Shown here piece after piece: positions 36,757 through 46,657 of a DNA stretch of 64,000 bases. Location: assembly GCF_003182475.1 (NCBI RefSeq), contig NZ_QGTS01000013.1, positions 62,001 through 126,000 of the forward strand. Reading direction: 5' to 3'. The translations under genes and the position numbers were made by a program. The notes under the pieces were generated by a model. That model was not told the DNA's origin. It ran no database searches and saw nothing but the letters and a program-made list of their open reading frames with translations. Origin of the DNA: Mangrovibacter plantisponsor (lineage in GTDB: Bacteria > Pseudomonadota > Gammaproteobacteria > Enterobacterales > Enterobacteriaceae). Position 1 is the first letter of the stretch. The number at the start of each line of letters is the position of its first letter.

Positions 36757-37620
36757 TTACCCGGCGATTGCCATGCCAACCGTCATATGCAGGCCATAAA
36801 ACACGCCACGGCTAATCAGTTCACCTGCCAGCACCAGTACAAATGCCAGTGACAATACAGGCACGGCAGGGTAATACCCTTTTAACTGTGGCACCACCCA
36901 ACACACCAGCGCGGCGGCCAGTAGCAGCAGGCTCCATGCCATCAGTGCACCATATTGCGGAACTAACGCCTGAGCCTGTTGCACGGAACTGTGAATTGTT
37001 GCCAGTTCACTCCCCTGCATTACCGCCACCACCGCACTACCCAGCAAAGCAACCAGGGAAACCGCAGGTAACACGCGCATGCCCCAACCTTCAACACCCA
37101 CCACACGCAGCAACAGGTAGCCAAGTAACGGTCCACCCATCAACATAGTCAGGAAAAAGCGTAACCCAGTCCATATTGAATACCAGGTTGGCACTGTATC
37201 TATCGTGTTGTAAACCCTTGCCATCATCCAGACAAACACCAGACCCAGCACCATGGTGACTACCAGCCATAATGCCCGCAGCGGCTGTGAAAGCTTATTA
37301 ACCACAGCCAGTAACCAGCCAATACCTCCAACGGCAAAAAAGAGTGAGCCACTGGCGATTTCGTTACTCAGGGCCGAAGCGCCAATCCGGTTTAACGAGT
37401 TAAACGCCCGCATGGGTGAACCCAGGTGCATCATGGAGGCAATAAACCCGATTCCCATCAATACCCACAACCCCAGCATCACGAGGGTGACCCTCTTTTG
37501 CTGCTCTGCACTGGGTTTGGCACACAACAACATCAGTGCCATAACAATAAATCCACCCACCACACACTGCCCCAGCACGGTAAACAGCATCAGTGGCCAT
37601 TCACTCCATCCGTTACCCAT
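36757..37620 (-). CDS. dmsC: DMSO reductase membrane anchor DmsC
   Basis: DmsC anchors the DMSO reductase to the membrane and oxidises menaquinol. The 287-aa protein has eight predicted transmembrane helices, for example FIVMALMLLCA, WLLAVVNKL and FLTMLMGGPLLGYLLL, and the MHLGSPMRAFNSL loop of the NrfD/DmsC family. Length matches E. coli DmsC (287 aa). It follows dmsB by one base on the same strand, as the last gene of the operon. Confidence 0.95.
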   Translation of the reverse strand: MGNGWSEWPLMLFTVLGQCVVGGFIVMALMLLCAKPSAEQQKRVTLVMLGLWVLMGIGFIASMMHLGSPMRAFNSLNRIGASALSNEIASGSLFFAVGGIGWLLAVVNKLSQPLRALWLVVTMVLGLVFVWMMARVYNTIDTVPTWYSIWTGLRFFLTMLMGGPLLGYLLLRVVGVEGWGMRVLPAVSLVALLGSAVVAVMQGSELATIHSSVQQAQALVPQYGALMAWSLLLLAAALVCWVVPQLKGYYPAVPVLSLAFVLVLAGELISRGVFYGLHMTVGMAIAG

Positions 37621-37621
37621 T

Positions 37622-38239
37622 TCACACCTCCTTCGGGTTTGCCAGATAACCGCTGGTATCCCCTGCAGGGCGGCTGTTGGCGTTGGGTTTTATGACAATA
37701 CTCGGCTTTGTGAAATGTGCAGACGGCAAAGGTGCAACTGCCGCCAGCTCACCATGTTTTTTGCGCAGTTCTTCGATTGGCCCAAAGTCCAGCGCTCTGA
37801 GTGGGCAGGATTCAACACAAATCGGCTTTTTGCCTTGTGCAACACGGGAGTAACAACCATCACACTTGGTCATGTGCCCTTTGGCCGCGTTATATTGCGG
37901 CGCACCATAAGGACATGCCATATGGCAGTAACGGCAGCCAATACATACATCTTCATTGACCACGACAAAGCCATCTTCCCGCTTGTGCATTGCGCCACTG
38001 GGGCACACCTTCGTACAGGCCGGATCCTCGCAATGATTACAGGCGATGGATAAATAGTAAGCGAACACATTCTGGTGCCAGACACCGTTATCTTCCTGCC
38101 AGTCACCTCCCGCATATTCATAAATGCGGCGAAAACTCACATCCGGCGTTAAGTCTTTGTAATCTTTACAGGCCAGCTCACAGGTTTTGCAACCGGTGCA
38201 CCGACTGGAATCAATAAAAAATCCATACTGGGTTGTCAT
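37622..38239 (-). CDS. dmsB: DMSO reductase iron-sulfur subunit DmsB
   Basis: DmsB carries four [4Fe-4S] clusters that pass electrons from DmsC to DmsA. The 205-aa protein has the expected cysteine groups: CTGCKTCELAC near residue 14, CNHCEDPACTKVCP, CIGCRYCHMACPYG and CDGCYSRVAQGKKPICVESCP. Length equals E. coli DmsB (205 aa). It lies between dmsA and dmsC with short spacing, so the three form one operon. Confidence 0.96.
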   Translation of the reverse strand: MTTQYGFFIDSSRCTGCKTCELACKDYKDLTPDVSFRRIYEYAGGDWQEDNGVWHQNVFAYYLSIACNHCEDPACTKVCPSGAMHKREDGFVVVNEDVCIGCRYCHMACPYGAPQYNAAKGHMTKCDGCYSRVAQGKKPICVESCPLRALDFGPIEELRKKHGELAAVAPLPSAHFTKPSIVIKPNANSRPAGDTSGYLANPKEV

Positions 38240-38249
38240 CGGTTACTCC

Positions 38250-40694
38250 TTACAACTTTTCAACCTGGACCAGGTTGGTGTGTGACGGGTTGCCTTTTGC
38301 CAGTGGTGACGGGCGTTGGGTTGTCAGTACGTTGATGCTGCCAGCCTGGTCGACCCGTTGAGCATCCGGGGAATACCAGGCTCCCTCGCCCAGGGCGACA
38401 ACACCCGGTAAAATACGTGGCGTCACTTTTGCCTCAATGTGAACCTCTCCCCGGCCATTAAAAACCCGCACGCGATCACCGTTGGCGATGCCGCGAGCCT
38501 GAGCATCCATGGGGTTAATCCACATCTCCTGGCGGCAGGCGGCTTTTAAAACGTCCACATTGCCGTAAGTTGAGTGTGTGCGGGCCTTGTAATGAAAACC
38601 GGTCAATTGCAGCGGCCACTGTTTTGCTAATGGGTCGTCATAGTTTTCAAACCCGGCACTGTAAACCGGCAGCGGGTCGACCACATCGTCTTTATCCAGT
38701 TGCCAGGTCGCGGCGATCTCAGCCAGTTGTGCGGAGTAAATTTCAATTTTCCCGGAAGGAGTGGTGAGCGGGTTGGCAGCAGGGTCCTCGCGGAAAGCTT
38801 TGTAGGCAACGTGGTGCCCTTCAGGATCTCGTTGTTTAAAAATCCCCTGTTCACGGAAGGCTTCGAAAGACGGTAAATCGGGAATGGCTTTACGAGACAG
38901 CTCATGGAGATGGCGCATCCACCCTTCCTGAGTACGCCCCTCGGTAAATTTCTCTTCCACACCCAGGCGTTTTGCCAGAGCGCTGGTCATTTCATAAATA
39001 GTTTTGCATTCAAAACGCGGCTTAATGACCTGGTCGTTAAAAATTACATAGGACATATTCCCGCAAGAGGCATCCAGCGCGAAGTCCATCTGTTCAGACG
39101 CGGTGCAATCCGGCAATAAAATATCGGCATATTTCGCCGAAGCAGTCATGTGGCAATCAATCACCACTATCATTTCACACTTATTCTCATCCTGAAGAAT
39201 TTCGTGAGTGCGGTTAATTTGCGAGTGCTGGTTCACCAGGCAGTTACCGGCATAGTTCCAAATCATCTTGATGGGAACATCCAGCTTGTCTTTCCCGCGC
39301 ACCCCATCACGGGTGGCCGTCATTTCAGGACCGCGCTCAATTGCATCGGTCCACATAAACATTGAGATGCTGGTTTGCACCGGGTTATCCAGCGTTGGCA
39401 TCCGTTCGAATGGTATTTCATAAGACCCTTCACGAGCACCGCTGTTGCCCCCGGAAATACCCACGTTCCCGGTCAAAATCGGCAACATGGCGATAGCCCG
39501 GGAAGCCAGTTCTCCATTGGCGTGGCGCTGTGGCCCCCAACCTTGAGAAATAAATGCCGGTTTTACTGAACCGATTTCTCGTGCCAGTTGAATGATACGT
39601 GCGGCCGGAATACCGGTAATGGGTGCCGCCCAGTCAGGTGTTTTCGCCACGCCATCGTTACCTTGCCCAAGGATATAGGCTTTGTAATGGCTGTTTACGG
39701 GCGCTCCAGGCGGCAATGTTTTTTCGTCATAGCCAACACAGTATTTATCAAGGAATGCCTGGTCGACGAGGTTCTCAGTAATCAAAACCCAGGCAATTGC
39801 CGCAGCCAGTGCGCCATCAGTACCTGGCCGAACCGGGATCCACTCATCCTCGCGCCCTGCCCCGGTGTCGTTGTAACGCGGGTCGATGATTATCATGCGC
39901 GCATTAGATTTCTGGCGTGCCTGTTCAATGTAGTAGGTAACCCCGCCGCCGCTCATCCGCGTTTCGCCCGGGTTATTACCAAACAACACGACCAGTTTGC
40001 TGTTTTCGATGTCAGACGGGCTGTTACCATCTGCCCAGCCACCGTAGGTGTAGTTCAGTCCGGCGGCAATCTGAGCTGTTGAATAATCGCCGTAATGGTT
40101 CAGGTAGCCGCCCACGCAATTCATCAGACGGGCAATCAGTGTTTTTCCTGGTGGCCAGGAGCGGGTCATCGTGCCGCCCAACGTCCCGGTACCATAGTTA
40201 AGGTAGATAGATTCGTTACCGTAGTCTTTAATCAGGCGCTGGGTGTTGCTGGCGATAATGTCATAAGCTTCATCCCAGCTAATACGCTCAAATTTCCCTT
40301 CGCCCCGTTTGCCCACGCGTTTCATTGGGTACTTCAGCCGGTCAGGGTTATAAACCCGGCGGCGCATAGAGCGGCCACGCAGGCAGGCCCGCACCTGGTG
40401 CAAACCATCGTAATCATCATTGCCGGTGTTATCGGTTTCCACATAGCGAATTTCACCGTCAACAACATGCATACGCAACGGGCAACGGCTACCACAGTTA
40501 ACGGTGCAGGCACTCCAGATTACCTTTTCCTGAGAGCCTGCCGGGGCAATCGTATCTGCGGCGCAAACTAAACGGGAAAAGGGCAAAGAAAATGCGCTAC
40601 CAGCCAGTGCCAGGCCACCAATTGCAGTTCCTTTCATTAAGCCTCGTCGGCTGACTTCTGCTTCCAGCAAAGCATCGGGGGTTTTATGGCTCAT
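38250..40694 (-). CDS. dmsA: DMSO reductase molybdopterin subunit DmsA
   Basis: DmsA is the catalytic subunit that reduces dimethyl sulfoxide and related N- and S-oxides under anaerobic conditions. The 814-aa protein has a twin-arginine signal (VSRRGLMKGTAIGGLALAG), the [4Fe-4S] motif WSACTVNCGSRCPLRMHVVDG and the bis-MGD region with NYGTGTLGGTMTRSWP. Its length equals the E. coli enzyme and most blocks match it closely. E. coli has dmsABC elsewhere in its chromosome, so this placement between yicC and ligB is specific to this lineage. AAGGTGAG precedes the start. Confidence 0.96.
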   Translation of the reverse strand: MSHKTPDALLEAEVSRRGLMKGTAIGGLALAGSAFSLPFSRLVCAADTIAPAGSQEKVIWSACTVNCGSRCPLRMHVVDGEIRYVETDNTGNDDYDGLHQVRACLRGRSMRRRVYNPDRLKYPMKRVGKRGEGKFERISWDEAYDIIASNTQRLIKDYGNESIYLNYGTGTLGGTMTRSWPPGKTLIARLMNCVGGYLNHYGDYSTAQIAAGLNYTYGGWADGNSPSDIENSKLVVLFGNNPGETRMSGGGVTYYIEQARQKSNARMIIIDPRYNDTGAGREDEWIPVRPGTDGALAAAIAWVLITENLVDQAFLDKYCVGYDEKTLPPGAPVNSHYKAYILGQGNDGVAKTPDWAAPITGIPAARIIQLAREIGSVKPAFISQGWGPQRHANGELASRAIAMLPILTGNVGISGGNSGAREGSYEIPFERMPTLDNPVQTSISMFMWTDAIERGPEMTATRDGVRGKDKLDVPIKMIWNYAGNCLVNQHSQINRTHEILQDENKCEMIVVIDCHMTASAKYADILLPDCTASEQMDFALDASCGNMSYVIFNDQVIKPRFECKTIYEMTSALAKRLGVEEKFTEGRTQEGWMRHLHELSRKAIPDLPSFEAFREQGIFKQRDPEGHHVAYKAFREDPAANPLTTPSGKIEIYSAQLAEIAATWQLDKDDVVDPLPVYSAGFENYDDPLAKQWPLQLTGFHYKARTHSTYGNVDVLKAACRQEMWINPMDAQARGIANGDRVRVFNGRGEVHIEAKVTPRILPGVVALGEGAWYSPDAQRVDQAGSINVLTTQRPSPLAKGNPSHTNLVQVEKL

Positions 40695-41434
40695 AAATAC
40701 TCACCTTGCTTATTTTCGTCATTGATGCAATTCAACCGCTATATAAATATTTATATAATGGTTTGAATTATCAGTTTATTTTCTTTTTCAGTGTGAGTAT
40801 TACGCTGTCCGGGGAATTAATAGTTTGCTTAGTATCAATCCAGCTGTTGAAACATGCAGATAAGGCGTATTTCTGAGAGCCCGGGCAGAAAATCAGGTTT
40901 TCAAAAAGAGTCATCAAAGGTGATAACGAATATCACTCGCAATTATTTTTCACCGTATGGCCGGGCATATTTTCTGGTCAGCCTTTGGCGTATAGAAAAA
41001 CCTTAAAACATATCTCCCTTATCTATTTCACCGAAAATGGCTCACGGATTTCCGGTAAGCCCGGCAATAAAAGGACACTTCAAGGTTAACAATATAGTCA
41101 CTTCAGGCTGGCTGGGGAGTTATGGTCGGTTTGGCTGGATTACCTGGATATCAATTAACCCTGCATTCTTTAGCTGATTTTTCCCGGCTATGCTCTCTGG
41201 CCCACCACATAATAATAGTTACATTTTTGTCACACAAACCCATGCAGTAGCGTCGCCTTTTTATCAGTGCTTTTGCTATCATTTACCCTCTGCAGGCCGT
41301 AATAACTAAAAAAACTCGCACTGTCTACCCTGTCCCTTACCATCCTGACGGCCCGTTTTAAGAAACGTAGCTGTCATGCTTGTCGCCTGAAATGACAACA
41401 AAAATTTATTAGTTTTTGATATAAAAGGAAAAAT
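40695..41434. other. 740-base divergent intergenic region, dmsA and AEC transporter promoters
   Basis: No convincing gene lies here. Near dmsA, TTGATGCAATTCAA (40732-40745) matches the FNR consensus TTGAT-N4-ATCAA at nine of ten positions, and an AT-rich TATATAAATATTTATATA block (about 40750-40768) may hold a -10 box. A 17-base palindrome, GTGATA-ACGAA-TATCAC (40920-40936), is a further candidate operator. The region nearer to the transporter shows no feature I can name. FNR control of dmsABC is known in E. coli, but here the site lies only 38-51 bases before the start codon, so its geometry is unusual. Confidence 0.45.
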
Positions 41435-42391
41435 ATGGACTGGGAAACCTGGCGCTTTGTTATCAGTGTCACGCTGCCAAACCTGCTGCTACTCCTTGCT
41501 GGGATCATATTGCGCCGGGCAGGGCTGATGAACGATACATTTATTGATGGCGCCTCAAAAATTGTCTTTGTTGTTGCGCTGCCCTGCTTATTGTTTTTCA
41601 GTATCGCCACACAAAAAATCTCGCTGGCACAAAATCTGCCTCTGGCCCTGTACGGTCTGGTGGGCACGACATTATCCTGGTTGATACTTGAGCTTATCGC
41701 CCCCTTATTGGTAAAAGAGCGCAAGGAGCGAGGTATCTTTGTTCAGGGTGGGTTCCGTGCCAATACTGCAATTGTCGGCCTGGCTTATGCATCAATGGCC
41801 TATGGCAAAGCTGGTATAGCCACAGGTTCACTCTATATGGCGACAACAGTTATTCTGTTTAACCTTTTATCCGTCATTTCATTGACCCGCACTCTGCAGG
41901 GGAACGGGAAAAAAGCGCCGTCACTGGCTTCAGTTTTAAGCGGTGTTGTAAAAAACCCCCTGATTATCAGCCTGGTGCTTGGGCTGGCCTGGAATGCTAC
42001 TGGCTTTTCTATCCCGCATCCTGTGTTTCAGACTGGTGAACTGATTTCTGCGACAGCACTGCCACTGGCAATGATGTGCGCCGGCGCGTCACTGGACCTG
42101 CGTAGTATGTTTAGATCATCCAATACGGCGTTATATGCCAGTCTGGCTCGTGTCGCGGTGGTTCCGGCAGGGTTAACTTTCGGTGGGTGGCTATGCGGCT
42201 TTGAAGGAACAACGCTCGGCGTCATCTTCCTGTTTTCCGCTACGCCTGCCGCTGCTGCCAGTTACGTAATGACTCGGGCAATGGGCGGCAATGCCGTACT
42301 TGCCGCCAATATTATTGGTTTGACCATGGTTGGCTCAATTGTCACAACATCTCTGGGATTGTTTATTTTAAGAACCCTGAACCTGGGTTAA
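41435..42391 (+). CDS. AEC-family transporter (auxin efflux carrier type)
   Basis: This 318-aa inner-membrane protein has ten hydrophobic segments in two halves of five and the AEC pattern PNLLLLLAGIILRRAGLM at the start and FSATPAAAASYVMTRAMGGN near the end. AEC transporters export or import organic and aromatic acids. AAGGAAAAAT precedes the ATG. Its position near the gallate decarboxylase and tannase genes makes transport of a phenolic acid possible, but the XRE-type regulator behind it could equally point to another substrate. Confidence 0.82.
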   Translation: MDWETWRFVISVTLPNLLLLLAGIILRRAGLMNDTFIDGASKIVFVVALPCLLFFSIATQKISLAQNLPLALYGLVGTTLSWLILELIAPLLVKERKERGIFVQGGFRANTAIVGLAYASMAYGKAGIATGSLYMATTVILFNLLSVISLTRTLQGNGKKAPSLASVLSGVVKNPLIISLVLGLAWNATGFSIPHPVFQTGELISATALPLAMMCAGASLDLRSMFRSSNTALYASLARVAVVPAGLTFGGWLCGFEGTTLGVIFLFSATPAAAASYVMTRAMGGNAVLAANIIGLTMVGSIVTTSLGLFILRTLNLG

Positions 42392-42495
42392 CCAGGTTCT
42401 TTCCGCCAAAAATTTGGTACGTGTCATGTTATCCTGTTAGCCATGCACACTTATCATGGTATAAGCATTCTGGTGTGTGTCACTCAGAGTCGTGA

Positions 42496-43338
42496 ATGAA
42501 GATGGCATTTCCCCTTTCACAACAATTAGGTGCTTTTTTAAAAGAACGGCGCCAAAGCCTGGATGCCCGTGCACTGGGGTATCTCTCTCAACGCCGCCGC
42601 ACTCTGGGGCTACGCCGCGAAGAAGTCGCTCAGCGCGCCAGTATTAGCGTAACCTGGTATACCTGGCTTGAGCAGGGCCGGGGCGGCGCGCCTTCAGTTC
42701 CCGTGCTCGAACGCCTGAGCCAGGCGCTGTTGCTGACAGACACCGAACGTGAGCATCTGTTTTTATTGGGTGTTGGCCATCCACCTCAAACAAAACACCA
42801 GGAAAATCAGGTAATACCCGCCCATCTTCAGCATGTACTGAATACGCTTAACCCATGCCCCGCGCTGATAAAAAATCTTACCTGGGACGTTCTAGCATGG
42901 AATGACGCTGCCCGCCTGGTGTTGACTGATTACACACGTCTTGAGCCTGAGCAACGGAATATTTTGCGGCTTATCTTTTCACATGAACCAGTACGCCAGC
43001 ATCAGGCAGACTGGGAGGCTGTGGCTCGTATGGTGGTTGGTGCGTTTCGGGCTGATATTGCCCGCGTTGGCGAAAGCCCACGCGTACAACACCTGGTTCA
43101 GGAACTTTCCGCTAAAAGTGCATTTTTTGCAACGCTTTGGGAAACACACAGCGTACAGGATTTAAGTGAAGGGATTAAATACCTGCATCGCTCTGACTGC
43201 GGGGCGCTTGCGCTGAATTATTCATCTTTTGGCATTCACGCGCGGCCAGATTTAAGCCTGCTGGTATACAGCCCTGCAACGGATGAAGATGCCAGTAAAA
43301 TAGCAACAATCTTCTCTGTTGCTCACAAAACTATTTGA
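42496..43338 (+). CDS. XRE-family regulator with MmyB-like ligand domain
   Basis: This 280-aa protein has an N-terminal Cro/C1 helix-turn-helix (LGLRREEVAQRASISVTWYT, then WLEQGRGGAPSVPVLERLSQAL) and a C-terminal PAS-like MmyB domain with ALIKNLTWDVLAWNDAARLVL, RNILRLIF and a late VYSPATDEDASKI. Family members bind fatty acids or similar ligands and control neighbouring transport or dehydrogenase genes. It follows the AEC gene by 104 bases on the same strand and is convergent with the LysR gene (eight-base overlap). Confidence 0.85.
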   Translation: MKMAFPLSQQLGAFLKERRQSLDARALGYLSQRRRTLGLRREEVAQRASISVTWYTWLEQGRGGAPSVPVLERLSQALLLTDTEREHLFLLGVGHPPQTKHQENQVIPAHLQHVLNTLNPCPALIKNLTWDVLAWNDAARLVLTDYTRLEPEQRNILRLIFSHEPVRQHQADWEAVARMVVGAFRADIARVGESPRVQHLVQELSAKSAFFATLWETHSVQDLSEGIKYLHRSDCGALALNYSSFGIHARPDLSLLVYSPATDEDASKIATIFSVAHKTI

Positions 43339-44230
43339 ATGGATACCCTTGCTCAAGTAACCCCAAAAACTCTTGCAGCCAGGGCATATCAATGGTTTTC
43401 ACCATCGCCGGGAAAAAAACTTGCGGTGAAGGGAAAACATCCAGTACGAAGCAATTTTCTAACCGGCTGGCATCAACTTCAGACTCAGGTAGCAATGTTG
43501 CCGCTTTCAGGCCAGACTCCAGCCAGTCAATAATTACACCGGGCTGAGCAATGTGCATAATCACATTCGGATTTACTCCGCCCTTACTAAAATTATCAAA
43601 CAACATCTCATAAATTCCCGAATCCCGGGAACGTTGCAGCAAAACAAGGGGAAGCTCACCAATCGCCAGGTAAGGTATTGTCCCACTATTTATATCGCTA
43701 CTCATACAACCTGCCAGCGCCTTATTAATTACCGCTACCAGTTTTACTGGCTCAAAAGCGATATAATCAAAGCATTCAGGTTGATAAGGTTTCTGAATTA
43801 ACGCTAAATCTAATAAACCATCATTCAGTTGCTCTTCTAAATTACTGGAATCAGAAACGGAGATGCGTAATTCTATTTCTGGATGTTTCCGGTATAATTC
43901 AAGAAATAGTGGTTTGAAATAAGATTGGTATAAGTGTGTCAAACCTATACGCAATAGCCGCTTTTCTCTGTTGGCTATTTGAATAGTTTCACGAGTTGTA
44001 TTTTCTATTTGACGAAAGATATCACTGGCGCGGCGATAGAGAAAATTACCCGCATCGGTAGGTTCGATTCTATTTCCATTACGCACAAAAAGAGAAGCAT
44101 TGAGCTCTTCTTCAAGCTCCTGAATCCTCCGGCTAAGCGGGGGTTGTGCCATGTTTAGCGCTCTGGCGGCCTGGCTGATAGAACCATGCTCAACGACCTT
44201 ACAGAAATACTTCAATCTTTTCAGATCCAT
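43331..44230 (-). CDS. LysR-family regulator, probable activator of the decarboxylase genes
   Basis: This 299-aa LysR-type regulator begins MDLKRLKYFCKVVEHGSISQ and has the family helix-turn-helix AARALNMAQPPLSRRIQELE. The effector-binding domain follows from residue 90. I start at 44230, with GGAGGG ten bases upstream, rather than at 44299. It is divergent from the gallate decarboxylase gene with a 285-base gap, the classic layout in which a LysR protein controls the opposite operon in response to a pathway compound. The inducer may be gallate or protocatechuate; this is inferred. Confidence 0.88.
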   Translation of the reverse strand: MDLKRLKYFCKVVEHGSISQAARALNMAQPPLSRRIQELEEELNASLFVRNGNRIEPTDAGNFLYRRASDIFRQIENTTRETIQIANREKRLLRIGLTHLYQSYFKPLFLELYRKHPEIELRISVSDSSNLEEQLNDGLLDLALIQKPYQPECFDYIAFEPVKLVAVINKALAGCMSSDINSGTIPYLAIGELPLVLLQRSRDSGIYEMLFDNFSKGGVNPNVIMHIAQPGVIIDWLESGLKAATLLPESEVDASRLENCFVLDVFPSPQVFFPAMVKTIDMPWLQEFLGLLEQGYPFK

Positions 44231-44515
44231 AGAGAAAACGCCCTCCGCCAGACTATGAGGCCGTATTATCGCATATTTCTGTTTTTCGTGCATAAACAAC
44301 TTAATAATTCAACAAAATAAAAACATTGCGGTAACATTTTTTGCATTATATGTAGCAATTTAACCTGAAGTAAATATATAATGTGACTGTAATCACTGCC
44401 ACTCACACCTTTTTGATATGGTTTGTATAATCTAAACGGTATTTGTCTGGTTCTATTAGCAGGCATATATTTTCAGGTGCAAAGACAACTTACCTGAAAA
44501 ATACGGACCACTATT
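44231..44515. promoter_or_regulatory. Divergent lysR / decarboxylase control region
   Basis: This AT-rich gap lies between the divergent LysR gene and the decarboxylase operon. It contains ATTGCGGTAACATTTTTTGC and ATATGTAGCAATTT, with ATTGC and GCAAT forming an inverted pair of the kind LysR proteins bind. I cannot pick one promoter with confidence. Confidence 0.4.
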
Positions 44516-46012
44516 ATGGCAAATGAGCTAAATAAAGATCAGAGCCAGACGCATGATCTTCGCTCCGCAATTGAATTACTCAAATCTACCCCCGGCGAAT
44601 ATGTCGAAACGAATGTAGAAGTCGACCCTCGCGCCGAATTATCTGGTGTTTACCGCTACGTTGGTGCAGGTGGTACGTGCGAACGTCCTACCCGTAAAAA
44701 CGGCCCGGTAATGATGTTCAACAAAATTAAAGGGTTCGATGATATCAGTGTCATTATTGGCCTGAATGGTTCCCGTAAACGCGTTGGGCAGTTCCTTAAC
44801 TGCGAACCAGAAAGACTGGGCCATCTGCTGAAAGATTCCGTGCAGAACCCTATCGCTCCAGTTGAAGTCAGTGCTGACAAAGCAGTGTGCCAGGAAGTTG
44901 TACACCTGGCGACAGATGCAAATTTCGATTTGCGTAAACTGCTGCCAGCTCCGACCAACACCGAAGAAGACGCTGGCCCTTACATCACTATGGGTCTGTG
45001 CTATGCATCTGATCCAGAAACCCATGAATCAGATATCACGATTCATCGCCTGTGTGTTCAAAGCCGTGATGAGCTTTCAATGTGGCTCACTCCAGGCCGC
45101 CATATTGATGCATTCCGCATGAAAGCTGAAGAAGCGGGCAAACCACTGCCTATCTCCATCAGCATTGGTGTTGATCCGGCAATTGAAATTGCCGCCTGCT
45201 TCGAACCACCGACAACCCCACTTGGCTTTGACGAACTGAGTGTTGCCGGTGCATTGCGCGGCCACGCTGTTGAAATGGTGAAATGTAAAACCATCAATGA
45301 ACGTGCAATTGCCCACGCAGAAATCGTTATTGAAGGCGAACTGCTGCCAAATGTACGTGTTCGTGAAGACCAGAACACCGACTCTGGCAAAGCGATGCCT
45401 GAATTCCCGGGTTATACCGGTGAAGCGAAAGAGGCACTGCCGGTTATCAAGGTGAAAGCCGTCACCCATCGCCACAACCCTATCTGGCGCACTACTGTAG
45501 GGCCAGGCGAAGAACATGTGAACATGGCAGGTATTCCAACTGAAGCCAGTATTCTGGATATGGTAAACCGCGCGATGCCTGGTAAACTGTTGAATGTATT
45601 TGCACACTCTGCAGGTGGTGGCAAATTACTGGCAGTTATGCAGTTTAAAAAATTCGCGCCAGTTGATGAAGGCCGCCAGCGTCAGGCTGCGCTGCTCGCA
45701 TTCTCTGCATTCCCGGAACTGAAACACGTTATTCTGGTAGATGAAGATGTTGATATCTTTGACAGTGACGACGTGCTGTGGGCTATGCAGACTCGTTATC
45801 AGGGTGATGTAGATACCGTCTTTATTCCTGGTGTACGCTGCCATCCTCTGGATCCGTCACAAACACCAGAATACAGCCCAAGCATTCTGCAAACGGGGAT
45901 GTCCTGCAAGACTATCTATGACTGCACAGTGCCGTTCCATCTGAAATCGCATTTTGAACGCTCGAAATTTAAAGAAGTGGATGTGAAACGCTTCCTGCCA
46001 GATTTCGAATAA
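44516..46012 (+). CDS. lpdC: UbiD-family gallate/protocatechuate decarboxylase (LpdC/AroY-like)
   Basis: This 498-aa protein is a UbiD-type non-oxidative decarboxylase that uses prenylated FMN. It matches the gallate decarboxylase LpdC and protocatechuate decarboxylase AroY group: DLRSAIELLKSTPGEYVETN at the N terminus, ITIHRLCVQSRDELSMWLTPGRH, where the I-x-R-x-x prFMN-binding region lies, and REDQNTDSGKAMPEFPGYTG with the catalytic E/D residues. The product is pyrogallol from gallate or catechol from protocatechuate. A tannase gene a few kilobases on favours gallate. It precedes the UbiX-type gene by 11 bases. The small LpdD-type third subunit is not visible nearby. Confidence 0.85.
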   Translation: MANELNKDQSQTHDLRSAIELLKSTPGEYVETNVEVDPRAELSGVYRYVGAGGTCERPTRKNGPVMMFNKIKGFDDISVIIGLNGSRKRVGQFLNCEPERLGHLLKDSVQNPIAPVEVSADKAVCQEVVHLATDANFDLRKLLPAPTNTEEDAGPYITMGLCYASDPETHESDITIHRLCVQSRDELSMWLTPGRHIDAFRMKAEEAGKPLPISISIGVDPAIEIAACFEPPTTPLGFDELSVAGALRGHAVEMVKCKTINERAIAHAEIVIEGELLPNVRVREDQNTDSGKAMPEFPGYTGEAKEALPVIKVKAVTHRHNPIWRTTVGPGEEHVNMAGIPTEASILDMVNRAMPGKLLNVFAHSAGGGKLLAVMQFKKFAPVDEGRQRQAALLAFSAFPELKHVILVDEDVDIFDSDDVLWAMQTRYQGDVDTVFIPGVRCHPLDPSQTPEYSPSILQTGMSCKTIYDCTVPFHLKSHFERSKFKEVDVKRFLPDFE

Positions 46013-46023
46013 GGAGTTATTGA

Positions 46024-46608
46024 ATGACCACACAACGTATCATCATCGGGATCAGTGGCGCATCCGGTTTCCAGTATGGCGTAAAAGCCCTTGAGTTACT
46101 GCAAGGGAAAGGTCTTGAAGTGCACCTGGTTGTCTCCAAAGGTGCAGAAAGGACCTGCGAACTGGAAACGGATTACGAACTGGACAAGGTGATGGCGCTG
46201 GCGGATGTTGTGCATCCCATCGGCAACCTTGGGGCGTCAATATCCAGTGGTTCATTCAAAACCCTGGGTATGCTGGTTGCTCCCTGTTCTATGCGTTCCC
46301 TTGGGGCTATTGCTCACTGCCTGACCGACAATCTACTCACTCGGGCAGCAGATGTGGTGTTAAAAGAGCGCCGTCGCCTTGTCCTGCTGGCCAGGGAAAC
46401 TCCGCTCAACCTTGGGCACCTGCGTAATATGCAGGCAGTAACGGAAATGGGCGGGATTATTTTCCCGCCCGTCCCGGCGCTCTACCAGCGCCCGCAAACA
46501 ACCGATGAAATTATCACTCACAGTGTGGCTCGAGCTCTGGATCTATTTGATCTGGACGTGAAAAATATTCCGCGCTGGGGTGAAGGTGATATGCATCATG
46601 CGAATTAA
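46024..46608 (+). CDS. lpdB: UbiX-like flavin prenyltransferase (LpdB/BsdB-like)
   Basis: This 194-aa protein makes prenylated FMN, the cofactor required by the UbiD-type decarboxylase next door. Its motifs are those of the UbiX/Pad1 group: [21 protein letters not shown] (flavin loop), [20 protein letters not shown], and [21 protein letters not shown] with the prenyl-phosphate-binding arginines. It starts 11 bases after lpdC with a GGAG site, so both are in one operon. A separate ubiX for ubiquinone synthesis probably exists elsewhere in the genome. Confidence 0.9.
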   Translation: MTTQRIIIGISGASGFQYGVKALELLQGKGLEVHLVVSKGAERTCELETDYELDKVMALADVVHPIGNLGASISSGSFKTLGMLVAPCSMRSLGAIAHCLTDNLLTRAADVVLKERRRLVLLARETPLNLGHLRNMQAVTEMGGIIFPPVPALYQRPQTTDEIITHSVARALDLFDLDVKNIPRWGEGDMHHAN

Positions 46609-46657
46609 CCCTTTTTAAAACTCCCTCTCGGGTATAACACACTACAGGAACAAAAAA

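Noticed and set aside
37253-38053. 266-aa plus-strand ORF opposite dmsBC
   Set aside because: It is a shadow of two well-supported minus-strand dms genes and has no family features.
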